Shown piece after piece: positions 8,607 to 18,900 of a stretch of DNA of 64,000 bases. Position 1 is the stretch's first letter. Every line of letters begins with the position of its first letter. The position numbers and the translations under genes are program-made. This stretch comes from G963662905 sp963676725 (GTDB taxonomy: Bacteria; Bacteroidota; Bacteroidia; Bacteroidales; WRLA01), in NCBI GenBank assembly GCA_963676725.1, contig OY781463.1, positions 1,240,001-1,304,000 on the forward strand, in the 5' to 3' direction. Below the pieces are notes generated by a model that had not been told where the DNA came from, made no database searches, and saw only the letters and a program-made list of their open reading frames with translations.

Positions 8607-11600
8607 GTTGTGGTTTGATGTAAAAAGAGATTGATATTCACCGGATTTCATCACCTATCTGCGCGATGAGCGGTTGTGGTTTGATGTAAAAAGAGATTGA
8701 TATTCACCTGAATAGTGCGGCAGGGTTTATTTCGGTTCGTTGTGGTTTGATGTAAAAAGAGATTGATATTCACCAAGAAAATAAAGCTCGAAAAACTGAA
8801 AACCGTTGTGGTTTGATGTAAAAAGAGATTGATATTCACCAAATGCAGGAAAAAAAGCGCATATTTTTAAGTTGTGGTTTGATGTAAAAAGAGATTGATA
8901 TTCACCCTTTATGACGTAATACTTGCGACCGTTCTGTTGTGGTTTGATGTAAAAAGAGATTGATATTCACCATAATACCGAGCCAGTCACTGTTCTTCTC
9001 TGTTGTGGTTTGATGTAAAAAGAGATTGATATTCACCTAAGCCTTTGCTCTGCCGGTATTGCAGAGGGTTGTGGTTTGATGTAAAAAGAGATTGATATTC
9101 ACCTGCAAATTGCCATTGGTTTTAAAGAAGCTGTTGTGGTTTGATGTAAAAAGAGATTGATATTCACCTTGAAGAGAGAGCTTTGCCGTACAAAAACCGT
9201 TGTGGTTTGATGTAAAAAGAGATTGATATTCACCTAAAAACTCATTGCGTACAATTTTTGTCGCGTTGTGGTTTGATGTAAAAAGAGATTGATATTCACC
9301 ATTACATCGTCAACGCTGGCAATGTCTGGTGTTGTGGTTTGATGTAAAAAGAGATTGATATTCACCTGCTGATCCCAAGCGCGCGTCTGGCTTTGCGTTG
9401 TGGTTTGATGTAAAAAGAGATTGATATTCACCTTTGCGGATTGCGAAAGCGCATGGTGCAGCGTTGTGGTTTGATGTAAAAAGAGATTGATATTCACCTT
9501 CGGTGGCGGTGCGAAGTTCGTGATCTGGGTTGTGGTTTGATGTAAAAAGAGATTGATATTCACCTTTTACTTCTCTGAGTTAAAGAGAGTATCTGTTGTG
9601 GTTTGATGTAAAAAGAGATTGATATTCACCTGCGATCAGCTTCGGCACATCTTCCCTCGGTTGTGGTTTGATGTAAAAAGAGATTGATATTCACCTTTTT
9701 TCGGATCGCGGCCATTGCTCTTAAAGTTGTGGTTTGATGTAAAAAGAGATTGATATTCACCAAAGGGTTAGAGATGTGATGGTAATAATGCGTTGTGGTT
9801 TGATGTAAAAAGAGATTGATATTCACCCCTTTTAGGCGATGAAAAATTGTCTAAAAAGTTGTGGTTTGATGTAAAAAGAGATTGATATTCACCATTACTT
9901 AACATTACATATATAAATGCGGGTTGTGGTTTGATGTAAAAAGAGATTGATATTCACCTGTACATCCTACAAAAAGCACTGCAACTACGTTGTGGTTTGA
10001 TGTAAAAAGAGATTGATATTCACCGACAATCATTTTTTATGTAATGCACTTATGTTGTGGTTTGATGTAAAAAGAGATTGATATTCACCGGATGTAGCAA
10101 TAGTACATCAGCTGCACAAGTTGTGGTTTGATGTAAAAAGAGATTGATATTCACCTTGTTTATATTTCTGCTCAAACCGAAAATGTTGTGGTTTGATGTA
10201 AAAAGAGATTGATATTCACCTGATGATCGTACTGTTAATTATTGGCTTGAGTTGTGGTTTGATGTAAAAAGAGATTGATATTCACCTAATATCACAGAGC
10301 ACAACAGCACCACGCTTGTTGTGGTTTGATGTAAAAAGAGATTGATATTCACCAAGCATGAGCCCGGCATGTAAGCAGATCGGTTGTGGTTTGATGTAAA
10401 AAGAGATTGATATTCACCGCCAAAGTGGCCCATGTATGCCGGGCGGCAGTTGTGGTTTGATGTAAAAAGAGATTGATATTCACCCATGCAGGGCTCATAC
10501 TTACATATCCTTGGGTTGTGGTTTGATGTAAAAAGAGATTGATATTCACCGGGGCTACAAGACATAGGAACATCTATATTGTTGTGGTTTGATGTAAAAA
10601 GAGATTGATATTCACCCTGTTTGATATGTGGATATTGCAGATCATGTTGTGGTTTGATGTAAAAAGAGATTGATATTCACCCTTTCCAATCTTCGATGCC
10701 ATATTCACGGCGTTGTGGTTTGATGTAAAAAGAGATTGATATTCACCAAACATTCTAAACCGGTGGATCTCTGCAGCGTTGTGGTTTGATGTAAAAAGAG
10801 ATTGATATTCACCGTGATCATCGGACGAAAACCTAAATGGCTGGTTGTGGTTTGATGTAAAAAGAGATTGATATTCACCAATGTGGATTATACAAAGAAG
10901 CAATACATCGTTGTGGTTTGATGTAAAAAGAGATTGATATTCACCTGAATGCTATAGGTATAGAATTGGATCTTGGTTGTGGTTTGATGTAAAAAGAGAT
11001 TGATATTCACCATGTAAAATTGGTAATAAGGCAAGAGCCTGGTTGTGGTTTGATGTAAAAAGAGATTGATATTCACCTCAATGTATATTGCTCTGAATTT
11101 ATCGCTCGTTGTGGTTTGATGTAAAAAGAGATTGATATTCACCTTTCGCCAATTTCGTCGCTATCAGAATCTTGTTGTGGTTTGATGTAAAAAGAGATTG
11201 ATATTCACCCAGAAAAGCGAAAAGATACGCTTTAGGCAAGTTGTGGTTTGATGTAAAAAGAGATTGATATTCACCTACCGGGCATTTCTGAATCTATTGT
11301 GAAATGTTGTGGTTTGATGTAAAAAGAGATTGATATTCACCAAACAAGCCCATCAATTGAAGCTCGTTTGGTTGTGGTTTGATGTAAAAAGAGATTGATA
11401 TTCACCCAAAGAAGCCCTTTCCTGCGCCACTTTCGAGTTGTGGTTTGATGTAAAAAGAGATTGATATTCACCATAATGCAAGTGTGCTGGCAGAGTTGCA
11501 ACGTTGTGGTTTGATGTAAAAAGAGATTGATATTCACCAAAGATAGTGCAATTGTGGCTATTGATGGCGTTGTGGTTTGATGTAAAAAGAGATTGATATT

Positions 11601-11672
11601 CACCTTAATAGTTTTCTAATCCTTCTTCAAGTTGTTGTGGTTTGATGTAAATATCTTATTTCAATTTTCACC
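8607..11672 (+). CRISPR. Type II-C CRISPR array, 47 repeats and 46 spacers
   Basis: The repeat is 36 bp, begins GTTGTGGTTTGATG and ends GATTGATATTCACC. Reading each copy, 46 repeats appear identical. Thirty-five spacers are 30 bp, ten are 29 bp and one is 31 bp. The 47th repeat (11634-11672) keeps the first 17 bases and the final TTCACC but its middle is replaced, and it is about 39 bp long. That marks the leader-distal end and, with the GTTGTG 5' end typical of type II repeats, gives transcription on the + strand. The anti-repeat is found in the tracrRNA upstream of cas9. The 66-bp period is a multiple of three, which produces long false minus-strand reading frames. Confidence 0.98.
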
Positions 11673-11680
11673 CCTTATCT

Positions 11681-11688
11681 TATCTTTG
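11681..11688 (+). promoter_or_regulatory. Putative -7 element for the tRNA-deacylase gene
   Basis: TATCTTTG fits TAnnTTTG and lies 22 bases before the ATG at 11711. A TTTC at 11659-11662, 18 bases upstream, could be an imperfect -33 element. If it is used, the promoter begins in the degenerate last CRISPR repeat. Confidence 0.45.
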
Positions 11689-11710
11689 TCCTTTATTCAA
11701 ACCAAATAGT

Positions 11711-12229
11711 ATGATCCCTGAAAAAAGAGAAACCGTATTTAATGCTTTGAAATTGCTGGGTGTCGATTATGAAATATACGAACATCCGCCCCTCGATACG
11801 ATTGCTATTGCGCTGAAGTTCTGGAAATCAATTGCAGCTACACATTGCAAAAACCTTTTCTTTAGAAACCATAAAGGAAAACAGCATTATCTTGTGATTA
11901 TTAAGGATACAAATCCCTTCGATATCCACTCTCTGGAAAAGACCCTAAAACAAGGAAAGCTTACTTTTGGATCAGAAAAAAGATTGGAGAAATATCTCGG
12001 CTTAAAGCCCGGTTCTGTTTCTCCTTTTGGCTTGCTCAATGATGCCGACCAGCATGTTATTGTGTATCTCGATGAAGAACTGAAATTAAGCGAAAAGATT
12101 AGCTTTCATCCCAACGACAATACGGCAAGTTTGGTTCTGAACTATAGCGATTTTATCCGCTATCTGGAAGATCGGGGAAATACATACCAATATTTTACGC
12201 CTTCGCCTCAAAGAGATATGGATGATTGA
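11711..12229 (+). CDS. ProX/YbaK-type prolyl-tRNA editing deacylase
   Basis: Predicted trans-editing enzyme that hydrolyses mischarged aminoacyl-tRNA, in the ProX branch usually Ala-tRNA(Pro). It has 172 aa, a single YbaK/INS domain. Diagnostic stretches in order are LLGVDYEIYEHPP, CKNLFFRN, HYLVIIKD, LKPGSVSPFGLLND and FHPNDNTASLVL; GSVSPFGLLND and HPNDN are hallmarks of free-standing ProX proteins. It begins 39 bases after the degenerate end of the CRISPR array and has no functional link to it. The following gene is convergent, 11 bases away. Substrate choice (Ala or Cys) cannot be read directly. Confidence 0.88.
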   Translation: MIPEKRETVFNALKLLGVDYEIYEHPPLDTIAIALKFWKSIAATHCKNLFFRNHKGKQHYLVIIKDTNPFDIHSLEKTLKQGKLTFGSEKRLEKYLGLKPGSVSPFGLLNDADQHVIVYLDEELKLSEKISFHPNDNTASLVLNYSDFIRYLEDRGNTYQYFTPSPQRDMDD

Positions 12230-12240
12230 GCGCATGTCCT

Positions 12241-13878
12241 TTAAAAAAGCATGATTTTTTCTGTTTTTATAAATTCCTCACTCGTGATTTTTATAATGTA
12301 TATCCCTCGTGCTAGGGAAGAAAGCTCAAATTCTTGCAATGGATTTACTGTTTCGGCATTTAAAACAGAATTTCCTTTAAGGTCATATATGCTTATCCAT
12401 CCTTTTTGAAACTGTTCCTCCGGAATATAAATACTGATCTTATCCGTTGCCGGATTTGGAAAAATTAATATGTTTCCTGGCTTATTCAGATCACTTATAT
12501 GAATGCTTAATGGGGATTCAAATGCGCCAATATCAATAGAATTTTGCACAATCCTTTCATTGCCGGCAAGGTCAAATTCCGGGATAAATAAGCCCGTAGT
12601 GTCCGGATTACCTGCATTAATGCATGGGGAGCCAATATCAAGACTATATGGATAATCGCCCGAAAGCATAAATAATGGATCCGCGTCAATATTGTTTTCG
12701 TAATGGCCGGTATACAGAACAGTGTCTTCGAGGCCAAAAGCAGCAAGTCCTCCTTCAATATCTGAATAAAAGAAATCCGGGTCGGAATTGGCATCCAGAT
12801 ACACTTGGTTTCCTGATGTGGCTGCAGAATTGGAAAAGAGAATTGTATTATAAATAATTGGGCTCGAGTTTAGGCAGGATAAACCACCACCTTTGCCATA
12901 TCCATCCATCGACTGATTGAAACAAATCGTATTATTCACCAATAGAGCTTCCGAATTTTCAAGGTATAAGCCGCCTCCACGCCAGTTAGCTTTGTTGTGA
13001 TGCAGCAGGTTTCCTACTATGGAAATATCTGTAGATAAAAGGGCGTAAATGCCTCCACCCTCCAAGCAAGCATTTGCTTGGCCGGTAATGATATTGTTCA
13101 ATATTACAATATGATTGCTTTTAAATGCATAAATACCCCCGCCATATCCTACATGTAAATAGTTGCTCTTTATGATATTATGGCTTATTAAAATGTTTTG
13201 GGAAGAGTCAATATAAATTCCTGCTCCAGCACTTACGCCATAACCGGAAAAGGTTTCATTGTTTTGAATTCGATTATTTTTGATGTGGATATTCGTCGAA
13301 TTTTTTATATAAATACCTCCTCCGCAATACGCCATATTGTTCTTGCTGATGGTATTATCGATGATTTTTGCTGAGGAGTTTTCAATTACTATTCCGCCAC
13401 CTATAGAATACCAATCCTTATAGGAATTATTGGTGATGCGGTTGCTTTCAATAATTGGTGAGCTCCCATTAATATAAATGCCGAGTCCTTCTGAAGCCCA
13501 CTTACCAGATTTGCCTGAAGGGTCTGATGCATTTGTTATGGTAAAACCAATCAGTCTGGCATTTTCGGTTTCACCATTTGTAAATCGTACTAAGCGGTAA
13601 TTTTCTTGGTTTCCATTAATTATGGTTTGGGAGATGAAAGAAGTATCTTGTGTTGTGAGAAACAAACTACCCACGACAATATCTTTGCCTATAAAATCTA
13701 CAATTTCAATATAATTGCCCGGGTAAACCAATACTGTATCCCCTCTACGGGCATTCTCTATGCCTTCTTGTATTGAGGTGTGGTGGCCACCGCCATTTTG
13801 ATCGACTTTGATAATGCTTCCCAAAACCAATGCAGGAATCAAAATGAATAAACTGGTTAAAAGCTTCGATGGTTTCAT
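12241..13878 (-). CDS. Secreted right-handed beta-helix protein with type IX sorting domain
   Basis: Secreted or surface-anchored protein of 545 aa. It starts with a signal peptide (residues 1-21, hydrophobic LLTSLFILIPALVLG). The central part, about 40-400, is a parallel beta-helix of short repeated rungs rich in G-G-G-I-Y and N-N-x-I, the NosD/pectate-lyase-like fold often found in carbohydrate-active or adhesive proteins. No catalytic site can be assigned. The last 80 residues (FPNPATDKISIYI ... GIYIIKI ... EKIMLF) are a type IX secretion sorting domain, so the protein probably crosses the outer membrane. A TATATTTG on the minus strand (13908-13901) is a plausible -7 element. The gene is convergent with the deacylase gene. 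Confidence 0.88.
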   Translation of the reverse strand: MKPSKLLTSLFILIPALVLGSIIKVDQNGGGHHTSIQEGIENARRGDTVLVYPGNYIEIVDFIGKDIVVGSLFLTTQDTSFISQTIINGNQENYRLVRFTNGETENARLIGFTITNASDPSGKSGKWASEGLGIYINGSSPIIESNRITNNSYKDWYSIGGGIVIENSSAKIIDNTISKNNMAYCGGGIYIKNSTNIHIKNNRIQNNETFSGYGVSAGAGIYIDSSQNILISHNIIKSNYLHVGYGGGIYAFKSNHIVILNNIITGQANACLEGGGIYALLSTDISIVGNLLHHNKANWRGGGLYLENSEALLVNNTICFNQSMDGYGKGGGLSCLNSSPIIYNTILFSNSAATSGNQVYLDANSDPDFFYSDIEGGLAAFGLEDTVLYTGHYENNIDADPLFMLSGDYPYSLDIGSPCINAGNPDTTGLFIPEFDLAGNERIVQNSIDIGAFESPLSIHISDLNKPGNILIFPNPATDKISIYIPEEQFQKGWISIYDLKGNSVLNAETVNPLQEFELSSLARGIYIIKITSEEFIKTEKIMLF

Positions 13879-13925
13879 TTTTTTGATGTTTTAGTAATCA
13901 CAAATATAAAAAAACTATATTAGTT

Positions 13926-14378
13926 TTAAAATGGAATTTGTTTGTTTTTTGGTGAGTGCAAAAAGGAAAATGCGAAGAGAGGATATCTATTCGGCTTGAG
14001 ATAATAAACCTCCAAAAATACCTGCCATTTATCAGTTTTTGCCGGCCATTGGTCAATACAATGCAGGGCTTCATGCAAATAAAGCATTAGAACTACCTGC
14101 AGAATGTATAATAGCACAAAAGAGATTGATTTTTAGGGCTTCAGGTATGAGAATGATGCTTGGGAATTCGGTAATAGATTGTATTTTGCCGAAGGAGTTA
14201 TTACGGTTCCATCAAAATGCATGGAAAAACAAATGCTCTTAGAACGCAAATATTTGCTAAGTTTATGCCGTATTTTGGCACAATTTAAACGAGAGCGGAG
14301 GTTTTAAGACGCCTGCCCCGACAGTCCGGGGAACTACGTTGACGGTAAATAGGATAAAACTATATAAAAAAAATAAAA
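13926..14378. other. Intergenic region, possible gene remnant
   Basis: No intact gene seen. On the + strand a 53-codon stretch ending at 14307 reads YENDAWEFGNRLYF...KRERRF. It looks protein-like but has an in-frame stop a few codons upstream and no start, so it may be the tail of a decayed gene. A short hairpin CCCCG/CGGGG lies near 14315-14332. A competing minus-strand frame contains an HEALH string that is probably coincidence. Confidence 0.3.
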
Positions 14379-15548
14379 ATGTACCTCATAGACAAACCCT
14401 ATATTTCAGATTTTCTTATCGATACGATAAAAGAAAATCATTATCAAGTTGTTGCGACAAAAGTGGCTAAAGAATTAGTGGCTGACGATTCCTTAAATTG
14501 GATTAGCGAAGAAGAGGCAATTGCAACGATAAAAAACAATCCTTCTCAGCGTTTATATTCCAATTCAGAAAATGCTCTCAGTTGGATCGATAAACACTTT
14601 GGGAAAAGTGAATTGTCAAAACAAATCAATATGCTCAAAGACAAGGTGAAATTCAGAGAGCAGATAAAAACTCTATTTCCGGAATTTAAATTCCAAAAGA
14701 TCACCTTAGAAAATATTCAGAATATTACTAGCGAGGAATTGTCATTTCCATTTGTTATAAAACCGTCCATCGGGTTTTTAAGTGTTGGTGTCTTTATTAT
14801 ATATGATGAAAATGACTGGATTAAGGCAAAAAAGGAAATACAGCCGCACAATCTTAAAAGTATTTTCCCTAAAAATGTACTCGATACTTCCCACTTTATC
14901 ATTGAAGATTTTGTTCAAGGTGAAGAATACGCTGTAGATTATTATTATAATGATAAGGGCGAGGTGGTTATATTAAATATTTTACACCACATTTTTTCCT
15001 CGGGAACAGATACAAGCGATAGGGTATATTCTACTTCGAAAGCAATTATCAATCAATATAAAACTGAATTGGAGCAGTTTTTAAGCAAAATAGGCAATCA
15101 ACTTAATTTAAAGGATTTTCCTGCTCATGCAGAAGTAAGAATCAATGAGAACGGTACAATAATTCCTATTGAAATTAACCCGCTTCGTTTTGGAGGTTGG
15201 TGTACAACGGCCGATTTATCAGGAATTGCAGTGGGGCATAATACCTACAAAAACTATTTTGAAAACACCTGCCCCAATTGGGATACTATCTACGAAGGCA
15301 AAGAAAACAAAATATTTAGCATCATCATTTTAGATAATAATTCAGGGTTTAAGCCTGCTGATATTGCACGCTTTGATTATAAAACACTTGCTGATGATTT
15401 TGAAAACCCTATATTGATAAGAGCCTTAGATATTAACACATATCCTCTTTTTGGTTTTGTTTTTGCGGAAACGAATAAGGAAAACAAAAAGGAATTATAC
15501 GATATTCTCAGCTCAGATTTGCGAAAATATATCATTACAAGAGAATAA
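14379..15548 (+). CDS. ATP-grasp domain protein
   Basis: Predicted ATP-dependent carboxylate-amine ligase of 389 aa; substrate unknown. The ATP-grasp fold is seen in FPFVIKPSIGFLSVGV (about residues 125-140, the nucleotide-binding lysine), the hinge FIIEDFVQGEEYAVDYYY (about 171-188) and the metal-binding end HAEVRINENGTIIPIEINPLRFGG (about 250-273, the E/N pair of the family). The C-terminal 100 residues carry no signature that I recognise. It stands alone, with 180 bp to the next feature, so the neighbourhood gives no clue. Related enzymes make dipeptides, modify peptides or act in cofactor synthesis. Confidence 0.8.
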   Translation: MYLIDKPYISDFLIDTIKENHYQVVATKVAKELVADDSLNWISEEEAIATIKNNPSQRLYSNSENALSWIDKHFGKSELSKQINMLKDKVKFREQIKTLFPEFKFQKITLENIQNITSEELSFPFVIKPSIGFLSVGVFIIYDENDWIKAKKEIQPHNLKSIFPKNVLDTSHFIIEDFVQGEEYAVDYYYNDKGEVVILNILHHIFSSGTDTSDRVYSTSKAIINQYKTELEQFLSKIGNQLNLKDFPAHAEVRINENGTIIPIEINPLRFGGWCTTADLSGIAVGHNTYKNYFENTCPNWDTIYEGKENKIFSIIILDNNSGFKPADIARFDYKTLADDFENPILIRALDINTYPLFGFVFAETNKENKKELYDILSSDLRKYIITRE

Positions 15549-15689
15549 ATCTCTTTGGACTTTTGATCAATAGTGATTTATTTCTAAGCCGATTAGCCAT
15601 ATACGAAGCCCTAAAAAAAAACTCACACCAAAATCATTAAGGATTGTAAAATTTATTGAGAGTTAAAGAGATTTGATTTTGTGTACCAC

Positions 15690-15727
15690 CATAAAAAAGC
15701 CTGTTACAAAATACATTGTAACAGGCT
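15690..15727 (-). terminator. Terminator of tRNA-Arg
   Basis: On the minus strand the stem AGCCTGTTACAA/TTGTAACAGGCT is followed by TTTTTTAT. It begins 12 bases after the 3' end of the tRNA. Confidence 0.85.
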
Positions 15728-15738
15728 GATTTTAAAGG

Positions 15739-15812
15739 TGAACCCGAAGGGATTCGAACCCCTAACCTCCTGATCCGTAGTCAGGTGCACTATCCAATTA
15801 TGCTACGGGTCC
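15739..15812 (-). tRNA. tRNA-Arg (anticodon ACG)
   Basis: Seventy-four bases fold as a cloverleaf. The acceptor is GGACCCG/CGGGTTC with discriminator A. The anticodon stem is CCTGA/TCAGG with loop CTACGGA, and the T arm contains GGTTCGAATCC. The anticodon ACG would be edited to ICG and read CGU, CGC and CGA. CCA is not encoded. Confidence 0.95.
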
Positions 15813-15918
15813 CTGCAATCCTTAATTGCGGCTGCAAATATAGGGAGTTTTCCTGTTCTGTCAAGGGAAAAATCTAATTTTTTTAAAAGAAAATTACTAT
15901 CCCTTGAAAAACAGCCAG

Positions 15919-18900
15919 CTAGCCCAAGTTAACAATCATCGTTTCGAGCTTGCGAATGCGGTCGCTCATTAAATCCATCAGGCGGAATGCTATTTCCGGA
16001 TGCTCTTTGCCGATACGAAGCAGCTTTTCGTTATCCATTTCATAAAGGGTTAAGCCGCCAAGAATCGCCTCGGCAATTACAGCGGCGCGTTTGTCTTTCG
16101 ATAGACTCTCGATGCCCAGCTGTTCGCCTTGGTGCAATACGCCAATAGTCCCTAGCCAGCCCGTTGCTGAATGCCTGCTGAGTTCTACAAAACCATTTTC
16201 GATAAATTGCAAATGATCTACAGGATCGTTTTCCCAAAGCACATCTTCTCCTTCTTCGAAATATTTTCGGCGCATAATCGGTGCAAGCTGTTCGAGTAGG
16301 GCTTCATCCATTTTTTCAAAAAGTGGGCTTTGCTTCATAAATCCTAAGCGTTCGCTCAAAGCCTGGATCAGCATTTTTCGAATGAGTGCTGCATCGGTTT
16401 TTGGCCAAATAAAGCCTAGTTTTTTAAGTACATAATCGGTGCGTTCCGAGAAAATATGTTCCGTAGTGATATGCGAAAGCACTTCATCAGGCTGTGCCGA
16501 AAGTAATCCAAGCCAGCCCATATGCAGTAGGATTTTCTCGATATGGGGCTTAAAAACATCCACATCATAATGCTTGCTGAGGTAGGCGATAAAGGCATCG
16601 AAATCGAGCTTTTCAATATTTAGGTTTAATGCGTCATCGGTCAGTACATCGGCCAATTCAATTTTATTGGTATTCCATAAATGCCAGTTACTGTTATACA
16701 GCTCTTTATGGGTTCCTAAACGGACGATGGCCGCAGCGAGTTCATTCACCCAGGCAAATTCTACTTCATTAAATGAATCCGGAACTGCGCCAATATTTAC
16801 GTAGCCTTTGAGTACGGAATAAAACGCATTGCCTTCTACATCCGACTGTAAATGACCTGTTTTGCTATTTACAGAAACATTTCCAATACGGTAAATATTA
16901 GTTTTTATTCCTTTGTTTCGGGCATCCATCACGAGCTTTTCGGCTTCAAATTTTGTTTGCGCATAATAATTGTCCGAGCGCTGGCCCTGATCATAATCAT
17001 CTTCTGTGTACATTGCATTATGCTGTCCATCAATTTCTCCGGTAAATACGGATAATGTACTCACATGATGCAAGTCTTTATTTTTTGAATCAAGCGCAAA
17101 ATCAATGAGATGGCCAACTGCTTCCACATTATTTTTCCGGAATACACTTAAATCACCATAGTGTTTTACTAGGGCTGCCGGATGGAAGATTGCATCTACA
17201 TTTTGAGCTGCATATTTATAGACTTCGTCATCCAGCCCCAGCTGAATAGCACCAAGGTCGCCATTTAATACGCTAAGGCGATCTTCATAAAGCTCCGGAT
17301 AGCTCTTGCCGAAATAATATTCTGTATGTCGGATTAATCTGTTTTTTGCTTCTTCTTGATCTTTTCCACGAACAATTGCGTAAATATGTGCCTCTGTTTT
17401 TTGCAGAAGTTCATCCAGCAAATGCACCCCCAGATATCCTGTAGTGCCTGTGAGTAAAATATGCTGATAATTGCGTTTCTCCTCCGGATGAAGCTGTTCA
17501 TAGCGCATAAATGAAGTCCTATAAGCATTTAAGCGATTTTTGTACTTTTCTGTGGAAAGGAATTCCTGAACGCGCATTGCTTGTTTGTCCATGATCTCGG
17601 AAATATGCGACAATTTTTCGCCTATATTTTCCTTCTTTTCGATAATATTTTCGGCGAGTTTTTCTGTTGTTCTATATTCAAAAACATCGTTTACACTGAG
17701 CTCGAAATCTTTTTGCAGCTCTGCAACGAGGCTCACGGCTTTCAGGCTGTGCCCGCCAAGATCGAAGAAATCGTCTTCAATACTGATTTTTTCCAAGCCA
17801 AGGGTTTTTCTGAAAGCTGCCGCGATTTTCTTTTGTGCATCATTTTCAGCCTCTTTAAATGCTGCGCCGGTTGTAATATGCTCATCGGGCAGGGGCAAGG
17901 CTTTGCGGTCCACTTTTCCATTCACATTGATGGGGAATTTCGCCATACTAATGAAATAGGACGGAATCATATAATCGGGCAAATCTTTTTTAAGGAATTC
18001 CTTGATATCGTGCACAGGAATATTCGCTTCTGTTTCGAGATATGCCGATAAATATTTGTTTCCTTCTTTATCATCTCGGGCGAGCACAACTGTTTCGTGT
18101 ATATCGGGATGTGCAATTAGTTTGCTTTCAATTTCGCCCAATTCAATACGGAATCCCCGAATTTTTACCTGAAAATCAATGCGACCAAGGTATTCCATTT
18201 CGCCATTTGCCAAAATGCGTGCAAGATCGCCGGAACGGTATATTTTTTCTGTGGGCACATAGGGGTTTGGCATAAATTTCTCCGCAGTCAGCTCCGGAAG
18301 CCCCAGATAAGCGCGAGCAAGTCCATCGCCGGCAACACAAATTTCTCCCGGAACGCCAATGGGCATCAGCTTATGCTGCGTATCCATAATATAGGTGCGC
18401 AAGGTAGGAATGGGCACGCCAATATTGGAAATATTATTGTCAATCTCAAAATCCCCAATTTCCTTAAAGGTAACATGCACCGTTGTTTCGGTAATCCCAT
18501 ACATATTAATGAGGCGGGTTTTGGGGTATTTTTTATGCCAATCGGCCAATAATGCGGGTTTCAGAGCTTCACCACCAAAGGTAACATAGCGGATTTTTAG
18601 GTCATGATCCTGTGTGAGAAGATCCTTTTCGATTAGATTATAAAAGGCTCCGGGTGTCTGGCTTAAAATGCTTACTTGTTCATCTTTAAGTAATTGCAAG
18701 AATGCATCCGGATTAATAACCACATCTTTTGGTACTACAACAAGGCGTGCACCATAGAGCAAAGCCCCAAAGATTTCCCAAATGGAAAAATCGAAAGAGA
18801 AGGCATGGAACATACTCCATACGTCATCGCTGCTGAGCGAATAAGGCATCTCACTATTGAGAAAAAGGCGTACAATATTCCGATGTTCCAACATTACGCC

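Noticed and set aside
8607..8642. Promoter inside each CRISPR repeat, as in Neisseria II-C arrays
   Set aside because: The repeat has TTTG at positions 8-11 and TATTC near its end, but the spacing is 17 and TAnnTTTG is absent. It does not meet the Bacteroidota consensus.
8651..11603. Several minus-strand reading frames with repeated VNINLFLHQTTT or GEYQSLFTSNHN peptides
   Set aside because: They are translations of the CRISPR repeat; the 66-bp period keeps frames open. Not genes.
13926..14117. Minus-strand frame with an HEALH zinc-peptidase-like motif
   Set aside because: It is only 63 codons with no surrounding peptidase features; five-residue HExxH strings occur by chance.
14118..14130. 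AAAAGAGATTGAT, 13 bases shared with the CRISPR repeat
   Set aside because: No second half of the repeat and no spacer-sized spacing around it. A/T-rich 13-mers can match by chance.
14039..14242. 67-codon + frame
   Set aside because: No family resemblance, and a different frame of the same stretch looks more protein-like. Treated as intergenic or remnant DNA.
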